From Diogma glabrata (Eukaryota > Arthropoda > Insecta > Diptera > Cylindrotomidae), in contig OY856188.1 in assembly GCA_963693315.1 (NCBI GenBank), positions 250,499,394 through 250,563,393 of the forward strand: DNA of 64,000 bases, in the 5' to 3' direction. Positions 20,641-30,711 of this stretch are shown here, one piece after another. The translations under genes were made by a program, and so were the position numbers. How positions within the stretch are numbered: position 1 is the stretch's first letter; every line of letters begins with the position of its first letter. Under the pieces are notes generated by a model. That model was not told where the DNA came from and did no database searches. It saw nothing but the letters and a program-made list of their open reading frames with translations.

Positions 20641-22074
20641 TGTATACTGTTTACTGTAACATTTTTATCCAAAATATATTATTAATGCGAAAGTAAAATA
20701 AATTAATGCGAAAGTTTTATTTGATAGTTACATAGTGAAATAAGTAAAAATATATTTAGTTTAATTGCCAGCACATCGATAATTTTTCAATGGATTGAAT
20801 TCCAAACATCAATATTTTTATTATTCGCCAGGTTCCTAAAACCAATTCGTTTAAACCACAACACAAAATCTCGTTCGGAGTCGCCATGGTCCACACAGGA
20901 TCCTTGTTGATATTACAAACAGCATCCAAAATTTTATGGTGTGACATCTCGCCTATTAAATATGAATTCGCTTTGATACCTTTTTAACACCGAGGTTTCT
21001 AATCCAGTACATGCAGGTACGGTGTTTTGATTTTAGAGTCAAATCTAACATTATGTGCAATAGAAATTTGTAGATCAGATCAACCAATATGTGTTTTTAT
21101 TAAATCAACCACTTACCGTAATGTAACTGTTGGACTTACTGAAGCAATTCGTCCAGAACCATAATGTAGCGCAAAGCCCGGGAGAATAATCTTTTGATAA
21201 TTATTAGGTTTTTTTTTTCGTTTGTTGTTTTGACTTCGCGTGTACATATTTGTTATTATAATTATATATCTATAAGACATACATGCAATTCATCAACAAT
21301 ATCATCCTTCCTATAAGCTATTATTTACAGTTTCATTTATCTTCTTAAAGGTCAATGAAAGAAAACAAACCACTTACTATGAATATGCAAAAATTATTAA
21401 TCTATCAATCAACAACTATTACAATTTTAGTAATAATTTACGAAGTTGAGTTATAAAATTTGGCACCGATAAGTAAATCTCTAGTGATAATAATAAAATT
21501 GGTCTCCGGTTTAAAATTAGAGTCTGTAATCGCTGGTTCAATATTACATTAAACATCAATCTTTTTAACTTGTCTATCCAAATGATCACTTGTTATACTC
21601 AAAAGAAACAAAAATCGAGCCTTTAATTACGTTATGTTATGTTAATTACGTTATCTATGAAAACGTTATGTTGTGTGGAAAAATTAATCTAATTGGAAAA
21701 TTGCCCGTCATTATTGATACCAAAGATAGAAAGTAAACAAATAAATTGTATAAAAGATGGAAAAAAATAAATAAGTAATATAATTGTTGTTAGAAATACA
21801 TTATTTTCTTATGTGTTTTTTCTCTGTTACGTTGGTCACGTTACGTTGGTCACACAATTTTTTTAAAGGGAACCTCTTATTGTATTTAGCATTTATAAAA
21901 AAACATATGCATATTTAAAATCAAATAACTTGTGCTTTATAAAAACCTAAATTTGAGTTTATTGAAGACATGCTTTCAGAGAAATTGCTTTGTAAGTATG
22001 AGTAAGTTTTACTGTGGTACTTTTTTTGTTACGTTGGTCACAGCACTGAATTTTGTTATTATTACTTAATATAT
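20641..22074. other. AT-rich stretch left of the gypsy provirus
   Basis: No gene recognised. The 14-base motif gttacgttggtcac occurs at 21826, 21840 and 22028, and once more (one mismatch) at 31163 beyond the provirus, so the provirus inserted into a repeat-containing sequence. Confidence 0.45.
22071..22074. repeat. Gypsy provirus target duplication (left)
   Basis: atat, matched by atat at 31026-31029 directly after the right LTR. Four-base duplications are usual for many insect gypsy elements; being AT-rich, chance agreement is possible. Confidence 0.6.
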
Positions 22075-22750
22075 TTTAACGACTCTTCGTTGGTTCTTTT
22101 AGATTATTGAACAAACACGACAGTAAAAGACAGATCTTTAGTTAACAGAATCTCAAACTTTATTTGTCATCAAATTACAGCAGCATCCGTTTTTCCTTAC
22201 AATAAATTCCAGGGTCTCCAATTTATGTACGATAAACTTCACCGCTTTTCCACAATTTGAATCAATAATATTCGGAATCGTAAAATCTGTATTTACTATT
22301 CCACTAAGTTCAGATTCTTTCACTATTAGTACCCAGGCTCAAGTACCACCGATTATTCCTTATACTTGCGAATATTTATTAACACTTTTAATTGCAAAAG
22401 TAAAACTGACTATCTGATATTTTTGTTTGCTTATTTATATCGAAAAATAAATAAATCGAAACTTCTATAATCCACTAGAAATCAATACTACGTAGTCTGT
22501 ACATCTTGAAGAGGCCACACCTGTTTTCATTCATACTTGCATTTGTATTAGCGAACTCAAATTTAATTTATGCAAAATGTATTAGGTAACTCCTTTTAAT
22601 TCATTAATGTAAACATTTGTATAACAAATTTAATTTACATTAATTTATGCAATACAATTTGCAATACAAGTAAAAGATTGAAAAAGGAGTTAACTTTTAA
22701 TTCATGAATGAGTAAATAAAATTAACCCATTCTGGGCGAAGTTTATTACA
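22075..22750 (-). repeat. Gypsy 3' LTR (left copy)
   Basis: 676 bp. On the plus strand it starts TTTAACGACTCTTCG (TGTAACG in the other copy, so the terminal G is mutated) and ends GAAGTTTATTACA. It aligns throughout with 25784-26167 plus 30712-31025. Confidence 0.9.
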
Positions 22751-22765
22751 TTGCCCTCCATTTAG
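22751..22765 (-). other. Polypurine tract of the gypsy element
   Basis: On the minus strand ctaaatggagggcaa lies directly before the 3' LTR. A purine run at this place primes plus-strand DNA synthesis in LTR elements. Confidence 0.65.
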
Positions 22766-23979
22766 TTTTGTTCGTCCCGAACAATATCAGATATCGCATT
22801 GGTGCTGTTACCTTGATACGGTGCCAACCTTTGCAGATGTATCACTTTCATCTTGGTACGGGGTCCCTTTTGTATGCGGTAGATGACAACATTAATTCGT
22901 TTGATTATTTTATATGGGCCTTCCCAATCTGGCTACAGCTTGGGTGATCTTCCCTTAGCTCTTCTGGGGTTGTATAGCCATACCAATTCTCCTTCTTGAA
23001 AACCACCACTATTTGCATTTATGTCGTACCTGGTTTTCATTTTGTCACTGGCAATCTTAATGTGGTCTCGAAACTGCTGATGGATTTTATTCATCTTCTC
23101 CCTTAGTTGTCCCACATAATCTGTTTTCGTGGATACCAGACCTCCAGGGATGCTGAACTCGATGTCACTAGGAAGATGTAGTTCTCTTCCGAACATGATA
23201 TTCGCTGGCGTTTCACTTGTCGTATCGTGCACTGCGCTACGATAGGCCATCAAGAATAACGGAAGATCCTTGTCCCAATTTCTTTGGTTGGCTTCTACTA
23301 CCTTTGACAAATGTTCTTCCATGGTTCGGTTGAATCGTTCTACCATGCCATCCGACTGCGGGTTCATAGGTGTAGTTCGTGTTTTTCTAATGCCGAGTGT
23401 TCTGCACAGCTCTTCCATCAGTTGAGATTCGAAATTCCTTCCCTGGTCGGTATGCAACTCGAGCGGTGTTCCATATCTGCAAACCCATTCATTGACTAAT
23501 GTTTCCGCGACCGTAACTGCTTCCTGGTTCGGTATTGCATAGGCTTCCGGCCATTTTGTAAAGTAATCAATGACCACCATGATGTATTTGTTACCTTTTG
23601 TCGTTTCCGGAAATGGCCCCGCGATGTCTATAGCAATTCTCTCCATTGGGGCACCCACATTGTACTGTTGCATCTCTCCTCGAGTTCTAGCTTTTGGTCC
23701 TTTGCTCGCTGCACAAGTATCGCATCGCCGACACCATTGCTCCACGTCTGTTCGATACCTTACCCAATAAAACCTCTCCCTTACTTTGGCTAGGGTTTTA
23801 TTGACTCCCAGGTGTCCTCCAGAAATACTTCCATGCAGCTTTCCCAGTACCTCTTCCACTCGACTTGATGGCAACACCAGTTGCTCCAACACTTTCTTTC
23901 CATCAGCGGACTCCCATTTTTTTTTTAGCAACCCGTTGTCCATAAATAGTGAGTCCCATTGCGCCCAGTAGCATTTCAC
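22760..23979 (-). pseudogene. Gypsy integrase region of pol
   Basis: The open frame 22933-23979 (348 codons) is integrase. It has the N-terminal HHCC zinc site (H49, H56, C86, C89) and the DDE core with D118 (AIDIAGPFP), D178 (LHTDQGRNF) and E214 (GMVERFNRT), spaced D-35-E. A TAG stop at about 22932 cuts it just before the C-terminal chromatin-side domain, whose codons ('DWEGPYKIIKR') continue in frame beyond it to about 22770. A frameshift near 23985 separates it from the hinge. By family it joins element DNA to the host chromosome; here it is broken. Confidence 0.9.
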
Positions 23980-23987
23980 CTCCGTAC

Positions 23988-24416
23988 TTAAAGGTGCTCC
24001 GGTCGCCTTCCCTCAGTTTTCGATTCCAATATTGGTGCCATAGCTGGATCTTCTAGCTGCTCTCTTTTCATTGCCTCGGTACACCAATCGTCAGGAGTTT
24101 GGAACTTAATTTGCTTCACTGTCATTGCCGCTTGTCTCTCAGTCCTGCTACATGGCTTGCGCTCCTCAACACAGGGTCTTCTTGAAAGATCTTCAGCGTT
24201 ACAATGTATCTTTCTCTTCCGGTGTTCAACGCGGCAATCTCCTTCCTTTTTGACATTTGCCTCCTTTCTCTCAGTCCTGCTATATGACTTGCGCTCCTCA
24301 ACACAGGGTTTTCTTGAAAGATCTTCAGCGTTACAATGTATCTTTCTCTTCCGGTGTTCAACGTGGCAATCTCCTTCCTTTTTGACATCCACTTGCTTGT
24401 TTGAAAGGTTCATCAA
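23988..24416 (-). pseudogene. Gypsy pol: RNase H-integrase hinge, tandemly duplicated
   Basis: The frame holds two copies of the segment that normally ends the RNase H domain: 'VEHRKRKIHCNAEDLSR' corresponds to the usual H-R-P-G-x-x-H-x-N-A-D-A-L-S-R, followed by a Cys-containing linker. The two copies are separated by exactly 132 bases (44 codons). Upstream RT and RNase H cores are absent. The 'ADALSR' aspartate reads E. Confidence 0.8.
24135..24388 (-). repeat. 132-bp tandem duplication within gypsy pol
   Basis: Unit 1 24135-24266 and unit 2 24267-24388 differ at only a handful of bases, both beginning tctctcagtcctgct on the plus strand. The in-frame length kept the frame open. Confidence 0.85.
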
Positions 24417-24449
24417 CCGACCTGGAACTACTCCTTCTTTTGCTGCTAC

Positions 24450-25754
24450 TCATGTTTTGCATTCCCGTCTGATGGGCCCTAATTGCCCACAATTCCAGCA
24501 TCTTACTCTGTTAGATTTTCTTCGATGATTTCGCTCAGGCTTATCTCCCAGACTTTTGACACGCATGATCACTTCCTCATGCGCTGCTTTTAGAGGTTCT
24601 TCAGCAACTTCCATCTGACGTACTCTATCTGAACCATACGCTCTTTTTCCAGCTTCCATCTGCAGGGCCAATGCTAAGACTTCCGCGGGTAGCTTCTTTC
24701 CGCTTAGATAAAGCTGATTCCTCATTTGTACATCTCGAAGAGCATTGATAAATGTATCAGCTGCCAGCTCATCTCGATGTTCAGCGTTATAGTTCGGGTA
24801 TGACAGATTAACTAGTCTCACAATGTCAGCCTCTAATTCTTGCAGAGTTTCGCTGACTCCCTGTTTTCGTGTCTTGAGCTGCATGCGATGGAGAGCTTGC
24901 ATATGACTTTCCCCATATCTTACTTCTAAGGCCTCCATTAGCTTGCTGTAATCACGCTCTGTCGCAGATAGTGTCTGCAAAATTTCAGCAGCAGGTCCTT
25001 TCAATGCCAATATAAGCGCGTTTGCTTTTTGCTGGTGGTCAACCCCAGTTGTTGCTATCTCAAATTGCATTTTAAATATCTGATACGATGTAGATCCATC
25101 AAATGTAGGTATTTTCACTCTAGCTGGAGCTGAACTAGTTGATGGATTGATCATGTTACCTGACTTCAATTGTGCTATTTCTTGGCGGAATTCACTCGAA
25201 AGATTGCGTAATTTCTCTTCATGTTCTTCGGTAACTTTCCGCAGCTCCCTTTCCATGTTGTTGATTTTTACTTCTGCACTGGATACACGTGACTCGATTA
25301 CTTCACGTAGACTTTCTTGCCTTGCCATCATATCAGCTGCCAGTTTTTCTTGTCGGGCCATCAGATCAGCAAGTTGTTGTTGTTGGTTGTTTCCTTGTTT
25401 GGCAATCATATCAGCAAATTGTTGTTGTTGCTCTACTTTTTGTTCTGCTGCCAGTTTTTCTTGTCGGGCCATCATATCAGCAAGTTGTTGTTGTTGCTCT
25501 ACTTTTTGTTGTTGTTGCTGTGCCATCATTTCTTTCATCAACGCCATCATCGGATCAATTGCTGGGGCATTCTGAAGCGGAGCCTTCTCCGGCTCTATTT
25601 CTATAACCTCTTTGTTTTGGCCTGCTTCTTCTAAAACTTTACGCAGCCGGAATGCAAGTTCTGCCTTCGTTCCATGGATTGGAGCATTCCTTTTCTTCAA
25701 TTCATCCTTCAGCTGGGTCTGGCTGAGATCACTAATATTTACTGTCTTGACCAT
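24450..25754 (-). CDS. Gypsy Gag with N-terminal SAP domain
   Basis: I chose the ATG at 25752-25754, because upstream codons lie in the primer site and LTR; this gives 434 codons. Residues ~5-40 form a SAP-type DNA-binding motif (DLSQTQLKDELKKRNAPIHG, then KAELAFRLRKVLEE). Residues ~60-190 are glutamine-rich coiled coil with repeats of QQQLADMMARQEKLAA. A capsid-like region follows (VKIPTFDGSTSYQIFKMQFE). Near the end is a zinc knuckle, CWNCGQLGPIRREC, in which the expected histidine is proline. By family Gag forms the particle and packages RNA. The Gag frame is complete to a stop at 24450. Confidence 0.85.
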   Translation of the reverse strand: MVKTVNISDLSQTQLKDELKKRNAPIHGTKAELAFRLRKVLEEAGQNKEVIEIEPEKAPLQNAPAIDPMMALMKEMMAQQQQQKVEQQQQLADMMARQEKLAAEQKVEQQQQFADMIAKQGNNQQQQLADLMARQEKLAADMMARQESLREVIESRVSSAEVKINNMERELRKVTEEHEEKLRNLSSEFRQEIAQLKSGNMINPSTSSAPARVKIPTFDGSTSYQIFKMQFEIATTGVDHQQKANALILALKGPAAEILQTLSATERDYSKLMEALEVRYGESHMQALHRMQLKTRKQGVSETLQELEADIVRLVNLSYPNYNAEHRDELAADTFINALRDVQMRNQLYLSGKKLPAEVLALALQMEAGKRAYGSDRVRQMEVAEEPLKAAHEEVIMRVKSLGDKPERNHRRKSNRVRCWNCGQLGPIRRECKT

Positions 25755-25764
25755 TGTTCCAATA

Positions 25765-25782
25765 ATCCCACTTCTGACACCA
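25765..25782 (-). other. Primer binding site, tRNA-Leu
   Basis: The plus strand reads atcccacttctgacacca, identical to the 3' end of insect tRNA-Leu including CCA (recalled sequence). It lies one base from the LTR start at 25784. This fixes the element's orientation as minus. Confidence 0.8.
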
Positions 25783-25783
25783 C

Positions 25784-26167
25784 TGTAACGACTCTTCGTT
25801 GGTTCTTTTAGATTATTGAACAAACACGACAGTAAAAGACAGATCTTTAGTTAACAGAATCTCAAACTTTATTTGTCATCAAATTACAGCGGAAGCTGCT
25901 GTAATTTGATGACATTTTTTCTTTACAATAAATTCCAGGGTCTCCAATTTATGTACGATAAACTTCACCGCTTTTCCACAATTTGAATCAATAATATTCG
26001 GAATCGTAAAATCTGTATTTACTATTCCACTAAGTTCAGATTCTTTCACTATTAGTACCCAGGCTCAAGTACCACCGATTATTCCTTATACTTGCGAATA
26101 TTTATTAACACTTTTAATTGCAAAAGTAAAACTGACTATCTGATATTTTTGTTTGCTTATTTATATC
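25784..26167 (-). repeat. Gypsy 5' LTR, first part
   Basis: Begins TGTAACGACTCTTCG. It matches the left LTR except for a short palindromic insertion at 25891-25913. Interrupted at 26167 by LINE-B. Confidence 0.9.
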
Positions 26168-26271
26168 TTTTTTTTTTTTTTTTTTTAATTTTTTTATTTA
26201 TTTTCCAAAAAACACAAAAATTCAAATAGGAAAACATTAGTTATTGATATAACATAGATTAAGGGCAAATA

Positions 26272-26332
26272 TACACTCAAAAAAAAAAAAAAAAAAACTA
26301 AGTAAAAGTGAATTTTCTTTTTTTGAGTGTAG
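26272..26332 (-). repeat. Hairpin in the LINE-B 3' UTR
   Basis: tacactcaaaaaaa (26272-) pairs with tttttttgagtgta (26319-26332), flanking a 19-base A run. Such 3' stem-loops can be recognised by the LINE reverse transcriptase. Confidence 0.6.
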
Positions 26333-26681
26333 ACTAAACTAAATGAGTTACAAAATATATGCTACAATTTAATATATCATTAAATATATTCTTAATTCCA
26401 AATAAATATGTATATTCTTATTCCAGAATTTTGTTTTTATAATTATTTGAAAATGTTATAATATAAAATTGATTTCACATAATGTAATAAAATATGGTAT
26501 TAAATAAATAATTCAGAAGAAATTTTAGTTACAGTGATGAGTGAGAACAACAATAACAAAAATTACAAACTGGTGACAATGAAAACCTGTTGGGTACAAT
26601 AATGAAATATTCTTAATAGGCAGTTTTTATTCGTACTATTTCTTTAAATAATATGAGGTAAACATAAATAATGTGAAGTAT

Positions 26682-29621
26682 TCAAGAAAAAAAAGCTAGC
26701 GATGGCAATAATTTATGGCGAGTATCATACTCCTGACAATATTTTGTGTACAAATCGGATTTGACTTCTGTTTTGAATTGACTGATAGTGGCTTCTTTGG
26801 CTTTTGTAGTAAGACTGTTGAAAAGGTCAATGCCTCTATAAAATGCACTTTTCATGGCGACATTGACACTATAGTTGGGTAATCTAAAGAGGCCAGCTGT
26901 TCTACTTGGTCTATTTGTTACTGTTAGATTTTGGATTAAGAAGTTTCGAGTTCTAATGAGGGCTTTAGTTATTTTATAAATTATGAATAGATATTCGTAG
27001 ACAATTAATTTTGAGAAAGGTAGCACCTTTTCCGAGTACATTAACTTAGAGGGATGAAGCTTGGGAAAACCAAAAATTGCTCTTTGGGCCTTATTTTGCA
27101 ATATTTGCAATTCATTTATTTTTGATTCGGTCAGTGAACCCCATATTGGGAGTAAATATATCAAATGAGAGTGGATATATGAAAAGTACAGATGAAGTTT
27201 GACTTCCTGGCTAATGAATTTTGATGTTTTTCTCAAAGCTCCTATAAATGGTGATATTCTAGCTTTTATGACGTCTGCATGATATGTCCAGTTAAAAGTT
27301 GATGAAATATGGAGCCCTAGATATGACACTTCATTTGAGGAAGTTATGCATTTACGATTAAAATATATGCTGCTAAAGAGGTCAGATGACACATTTTTCT
27401 TAAGGCAAAAATGCAGAAACGTAGATTTTTTTTCATTCAAGCTCAGAGAATTTTCATTTAACCAATTATCTATGAGTGTCATATCATGTTCCATAGATAG
27501 TTTAAGCTCTTCATAACTGGAACAGGAATATGTTAGGATAGTATCGTCAGCAAAGCATTGTAGATTTCCTTTTAGCTTTAAGTCGAATAAGTCATTGATA
27601 TATATTAAGAAAAGTGTTGGTCCAAGTATTGACCCCTGTGGGACACCACATTTAACATCCAAATATTCAGATTTAGCGACGCCGATCTGAACAAATTGTT
27701 TCCGATTTTGCAAATAATTCTTAAGAAGTTCTAATGCTATCCCAGAGATTCCAATTCTTTTTAGTTTTTCAACAAGGGTTGAATGTTTTACACAATCAAA
27801 CGCTTTACGAAAGTCTAGAAAAATGCATGCAGCTTTTTGTTTTGAATTAAGAGAGTTATAAATATTTTCGGTAAAGTTTAGACTTGCTGATAACGTGCTT
27901 GTATTTTTTTGGAAGCCATACTGGTGGAAGTTAATAATTTTATGGTCATCTATAAACTTAGTCAAGCGACTGAGTATGACTCTTTCAAATATTTTGGAGA
28001 ATACGGGCAAAATTGAAATTGGTCTGGTGTTATTTTTGTCATATTTATCACCGGTCTTAGGAATAGGTGTTATACGTGCTATTTTCAAGTAGTCTGGAAA
28101 AATTCCTGAGTTTATGCTAACGTTTATTTCTTCCGTTAATGGTTTTACAATCTCATGTGCTATTGCTTTTATTGATTTAGTTGAAATATGATCGTATCCC
28201 TTTGCGGAGTTACTGTCATGCTCTGTAATAATTTTGAGAACTTCATCTTCAGTGGCTTCTGAAAAGTTATTTATTTTCATACAAGGATTTAGGTTGTGGG
28301 TTGGAACTATATTATTAGGAATTTGGCTATTGCAATGATCTGAGGATAACCCTACATTATTATAGTATTGGTTTAAAATATTCACAACTGCCTTCTGATC
28401 AGTTATGAGTTCATTATTTTCTTTTAAATTGATGGTATTGATATTTTTAATTTGTGGTTTATTATAAAGGATTTCATTTATGACAGACCAAACCTTTTTG
28501 GAATCGGTAATGCAATTTCGTATTTTACTAGAGTAATAATAGATTTTGGAGCTCAGAATTTCTTGACGAACTTTAGATCTCAATACTTTAAATTGTTCGT
28601 GAAAATAATTATTTTGCTGAAATTTTTTGTGTAATTTATAATATTGATCTCTTGTGTTCATTAAATCTTTTAATTCCGGAGTAAACCACGGTTTTTTGAA
28701 AATGAGTTTGATTTTGTAAGTTTTAATTTTCATATTACGTTTAATTAAGTCCTTTAGAAACAAGTAAATTGATTCGAAATTAAATCCTGTAAAATTTTTA
28801 CTTTGTAATGCTAATTCGATGTTCTGGTTATTTGTTATCAATGATGTTACATGTTTAGGCCCTGAATCGTGTAAGTCAATGTTAGTCAAAATATATCGAT
28901 GATCACTAAAGTCAACCCTGTTAATTAGAATATTAAATTTAAATTTATAATTTGTAACAATGTGATCAATAATTGTTTTTGTAGGATTTCCACTCTTTAA
29001 TGTTGATTTTGTGTAATGATCTACATGTAGTTTGTTGATAATGTCGTATCCAGAGGAGTTCAGCAAGCAAAAGTAATTTTTTACATAAGCTTTATCTGGT
29101 CGTAATAGATCAATATTGCAATCCCCAATAATTATTAGTTTGGTATATTTTTCCAACTTAGTAGCTAAAAATTCCAAGAATAGTGATAAACTTGTTTTAG
29201 GTTGCCTGTAAATAGCCATTATTTGCAAATTTAGAACTTTCGACTTAATAACCAAGATTTCATTTTCAAAAAAAGATTCCTTTTCAATCAAACTAAATTT
29301 CAATTCATTTCTAGCAAAAATTGTAATGCCACCACCCAATCGATCGCGAATTTGGTTAAAAGATGTGAAATTATTTAAGTTAATGAAGTTATCATCACCA
29401 CTTTCCAAAAAAGTTTCTACACAGACAATAACGTCAATTTTTATGTTTAAATTGTACACAAAGTATTCGAGTTGCTCCATTTTATTTTTAATCCTGTTGA
29501 TATTAATATATAAGATATTGATACCTTTCAGAATATCCACATTAGCAGCCTCTTTGAAATTGTCGAGATTCAGAAAGTGGTTATTGTTGTTGTCACTATC
29601 ATCACACATTTTAGAATTCAT
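26682..29621 (-). CDS. LINE-B ORF2: endonuclease and reverse transcriptase
   Basis: 979 codons, no internal stops. Residues ~30-250 form an APE-type endonuclease: 'ILYININRIKNKMEQLE', 'IVCVETFLESGDD', 'IIIGDCNIDLLR', 'VDFSDHRYI'. The RT spans roughly 470-800: 'ITPIPKTGDK', 'TRPISILPVFSKIFERVI', 'CIFLDFRKAFDCVKH', 'GVPQGSILGPTLFLIYINDL' and the catalytic FADD near residue 688. The C-terminus has the usual post-RT helical region (LLPIWGS, QILQNKAQRAIFGF) and no RNase H. By family it nicks DNA and primes reverse transcription at the nick. All key residues I can see are kept. Confidence 0.93.
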   Translation of the reverse strand: MNSKMCDDSDNNNNHFLNLDNFKEAANVDILKGINILYININRIKNKMEQLEYFVYNLNIKIDVIVCVETFLESGDDNFINLNNFTSFNQIRDRLGGGITIFARNELKFSLIEKESFFENEILVIKSKVLNLQIMAIYRQPKTSLSLFLEFLATKLEKYTKLIIIGDCNIDLLRPDKAYVKNYFCLLNSSGYDIINKLHVDHYTKSTLKSGNPTKTIIDHIVTNYKFKFNILINRVDFSDHRYILTNIDLHDSGPKHVTSLITNNQNIELALQSKNFTGFNFESIYLFLKDLIKRNMKIKTYKIKLIFKKPWFTPELKDLMNTRDQYYKLHKKFQQNNYFHEQFKVLRSKVRQEILSSKIYYYSSKIRNCITDSKKVWSVINEILYNKPQIKNINTINLKENNELITDQKAVVNILNQYYNNVGLSSDHCNSQIPNNIVPTHNLNPCMKINNFSEATEDEVLKIITEHDSNSAKGYDHISTKSIKAIAHEIVKPLTEEINVSINSGIFPDYLKIARITPIPKTGDKYDKNNTRPISILPVFSKIFERVILSRLTKFIDDHKIINFHQYGFQKNTSTLSASLNFTENIYNSLNSKQKAACIFLDFRKAFDCVKHSTLVEKLKRIGISGIALELLKNYLQNRKQFVQIGVAKSEYLDVKCGVPQGSILGPTLFLIYINDLFDLKLKGNLQCFADDTILTYSCSSYEELKLSMEHDMTLIDNWLNENSLSLNEKKSTFLHFCLKKNVSSDLFSSIYFNRKCITSSNEVSYLGLHISSTFNWTYHADVIKARISPFIGALRKTSKFISQEVKLHLYFSYIHSHLIYLLPIWGSLTESKINELQILQNKAQRAIFGFPKLHPSKLMYSEKVLPFSKLIVYEYLFIIYKITKALIRTRNFLIQNLTVTNRPSRTAGLFRLPNYSVNVAMKSAFYRGIDLFNSLTTKAKEATISQFKTEVKSDLYTKYCQEYDTRHKLLPSLAFFS

Positions 29622-29821
29622 TGTTGATTTAAAAAGAAGGAGAATAGAAAAATAAAATTAAAGTATCTTAATTAATGTTGGGTAAATAACTATGCAATAT
29701 TATTATATAATTTAAAATATTTTTAAACACTAATAGTCACTCACTTGTTAAGAAAGAAAAAAATATATTATATTATAGCTAGATCAAATTAAATACTGGT
29801 TTCAGAAAAAATTTTGCGGAG

Positions 29822-30577
29822 CTAATTTTGTTGAGTGATTTTGATAATATCATCATATGATTGTACTACAACGGCTGTTTCGTCTTTTTCATTGATGCGA
29901 ACATAAATATTACCGTAGTTGAACCAGGCATATGATATTTTTTTCTGGTTTTTAATATCGTTCAACTTTTTTAATAACTTTACATTAAGTGAGGTCATTC
30001 GATTACTGATGAATATTTTGTTATTATATGTATATGCGGGAAACAGCTGATTCAACAATAAAGGTCCATTTGTTTTCAATTTATCGAGCAAAACCTTCTT
30101 TCCTTTGAAATCGCTAAATGTAACTATCACCTGCAGTAGTTTTACACTTGGGTTACGATTACTGACTATAAACTTTTTATATGAGGATCGAACATTTTCT
30201 AATCCAAATTGAAACACTTTATCTAACTTTTCAATAACAACTTCAGACGATGTAATATCGCTAGGTAAACCAGTTATGAGAATATCATTTATGAATTCCT
30301 TTTGTTTAATGCGATTAATTTCTTTTTGTACTTCTGAAACATTGGCGGAACAATCAGATAGTTTAACTTGGATATCTTTAACAGTTTTCTTAAGGAGTTT
30401 GTTTTCTTTTTCAAGATTGGTTATCGTAATATTAATTTTTTCTATTTGTGTAGTAAATGAATTACGATTTTCTAGGATGGCCGCCATTATTTCTTTGAGA
30501 GATGGATCTTCATTTTCATAACTATTTATTTCTGTTGAGTTAATAGTGTTACTTCTTGTATTAATATTTTTTGGCAT
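29822..30577 (-). CDS. LINE-B ORF1: coiled-coil RNA-binding protein
   Basis: 251 codons from ATG at 30577. Residues ~25-95 are predicted coiled coil by their heptad pattern (IEKINITITNLEKENKLLKK). An RRM-like block begins near residue 96 (FINDILITGLPSDITSSEVV), followed by a basic C-terminal region (IFISNRMTSLNVKLLKKL). Such ORF1 proteins bind the element RNA and trimerise. It lies 200 bases upstream of ORF2 in the sense direction. No breaks seen. Confidence 0.85.
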   Translation of the reverse strand: MPKNINTRSNTINSTEINSYENEDPSLKEIMAAILENRNSFTTQIEKINITITNLEKENKLLKKTVKDIQVKLSDCSANVSEVQKEINRIKQKEFINDILITGLPSDITSSEVVIEKLDKVFQFGLENVRSSYKKFIVSNRNPSVKLLQVIVTFSDFKGKKVLLDKLKTNGPLLLNQLFPAYTYNNKIFISNRMTSLNVKLLKKLNDIKNQKKISYAWFNYGNIYVRINEKDETAVVVQSYDDIIKITQQN

Positions 30578-30711
30578 GTTAAAACTGGTATTATATATCG
30601 TTGTTAGATATTAATCAGTATTAAAAAATCACTATTTTATTTATTTTAATTTATTTCAACTCCACAATTTATTTGAGAAACTCACTCAGTCGCCATTTGC
30701 AAAAAAAAAGG

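Larger units (their letters stand above)
26168..30711 (-). mobile_element. LINE-B, apparently intact non-LTR retrotransposon
   Basis: Inserted in the gypsy 5' LTR with a 5-bp target duplication atatc (26163-26167 and 30712-30716). Sense direction is minus: 5' UTR about 30711-30578, ORF1 30577-29822, a 200-base spacer, ORF2 29621-26682, 3' UTR, then a poly(A) tail (T run at 26168-26186) preceded by an AATAAA-like signal. Both frames are open with ATG starts. It is the youngest-looking element in the window and potentially mobile. The layout and RT blocks suggest the CR1/L2-like group; clade uncertain. Confidence 0.9.

Noticed and set aside
25289..25634. Plus-strand frames of 105 codons rich in Leu/Val
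   Set aside because: They are the complement of the glutamine-rich coiled coil of Gag and have no independent support.
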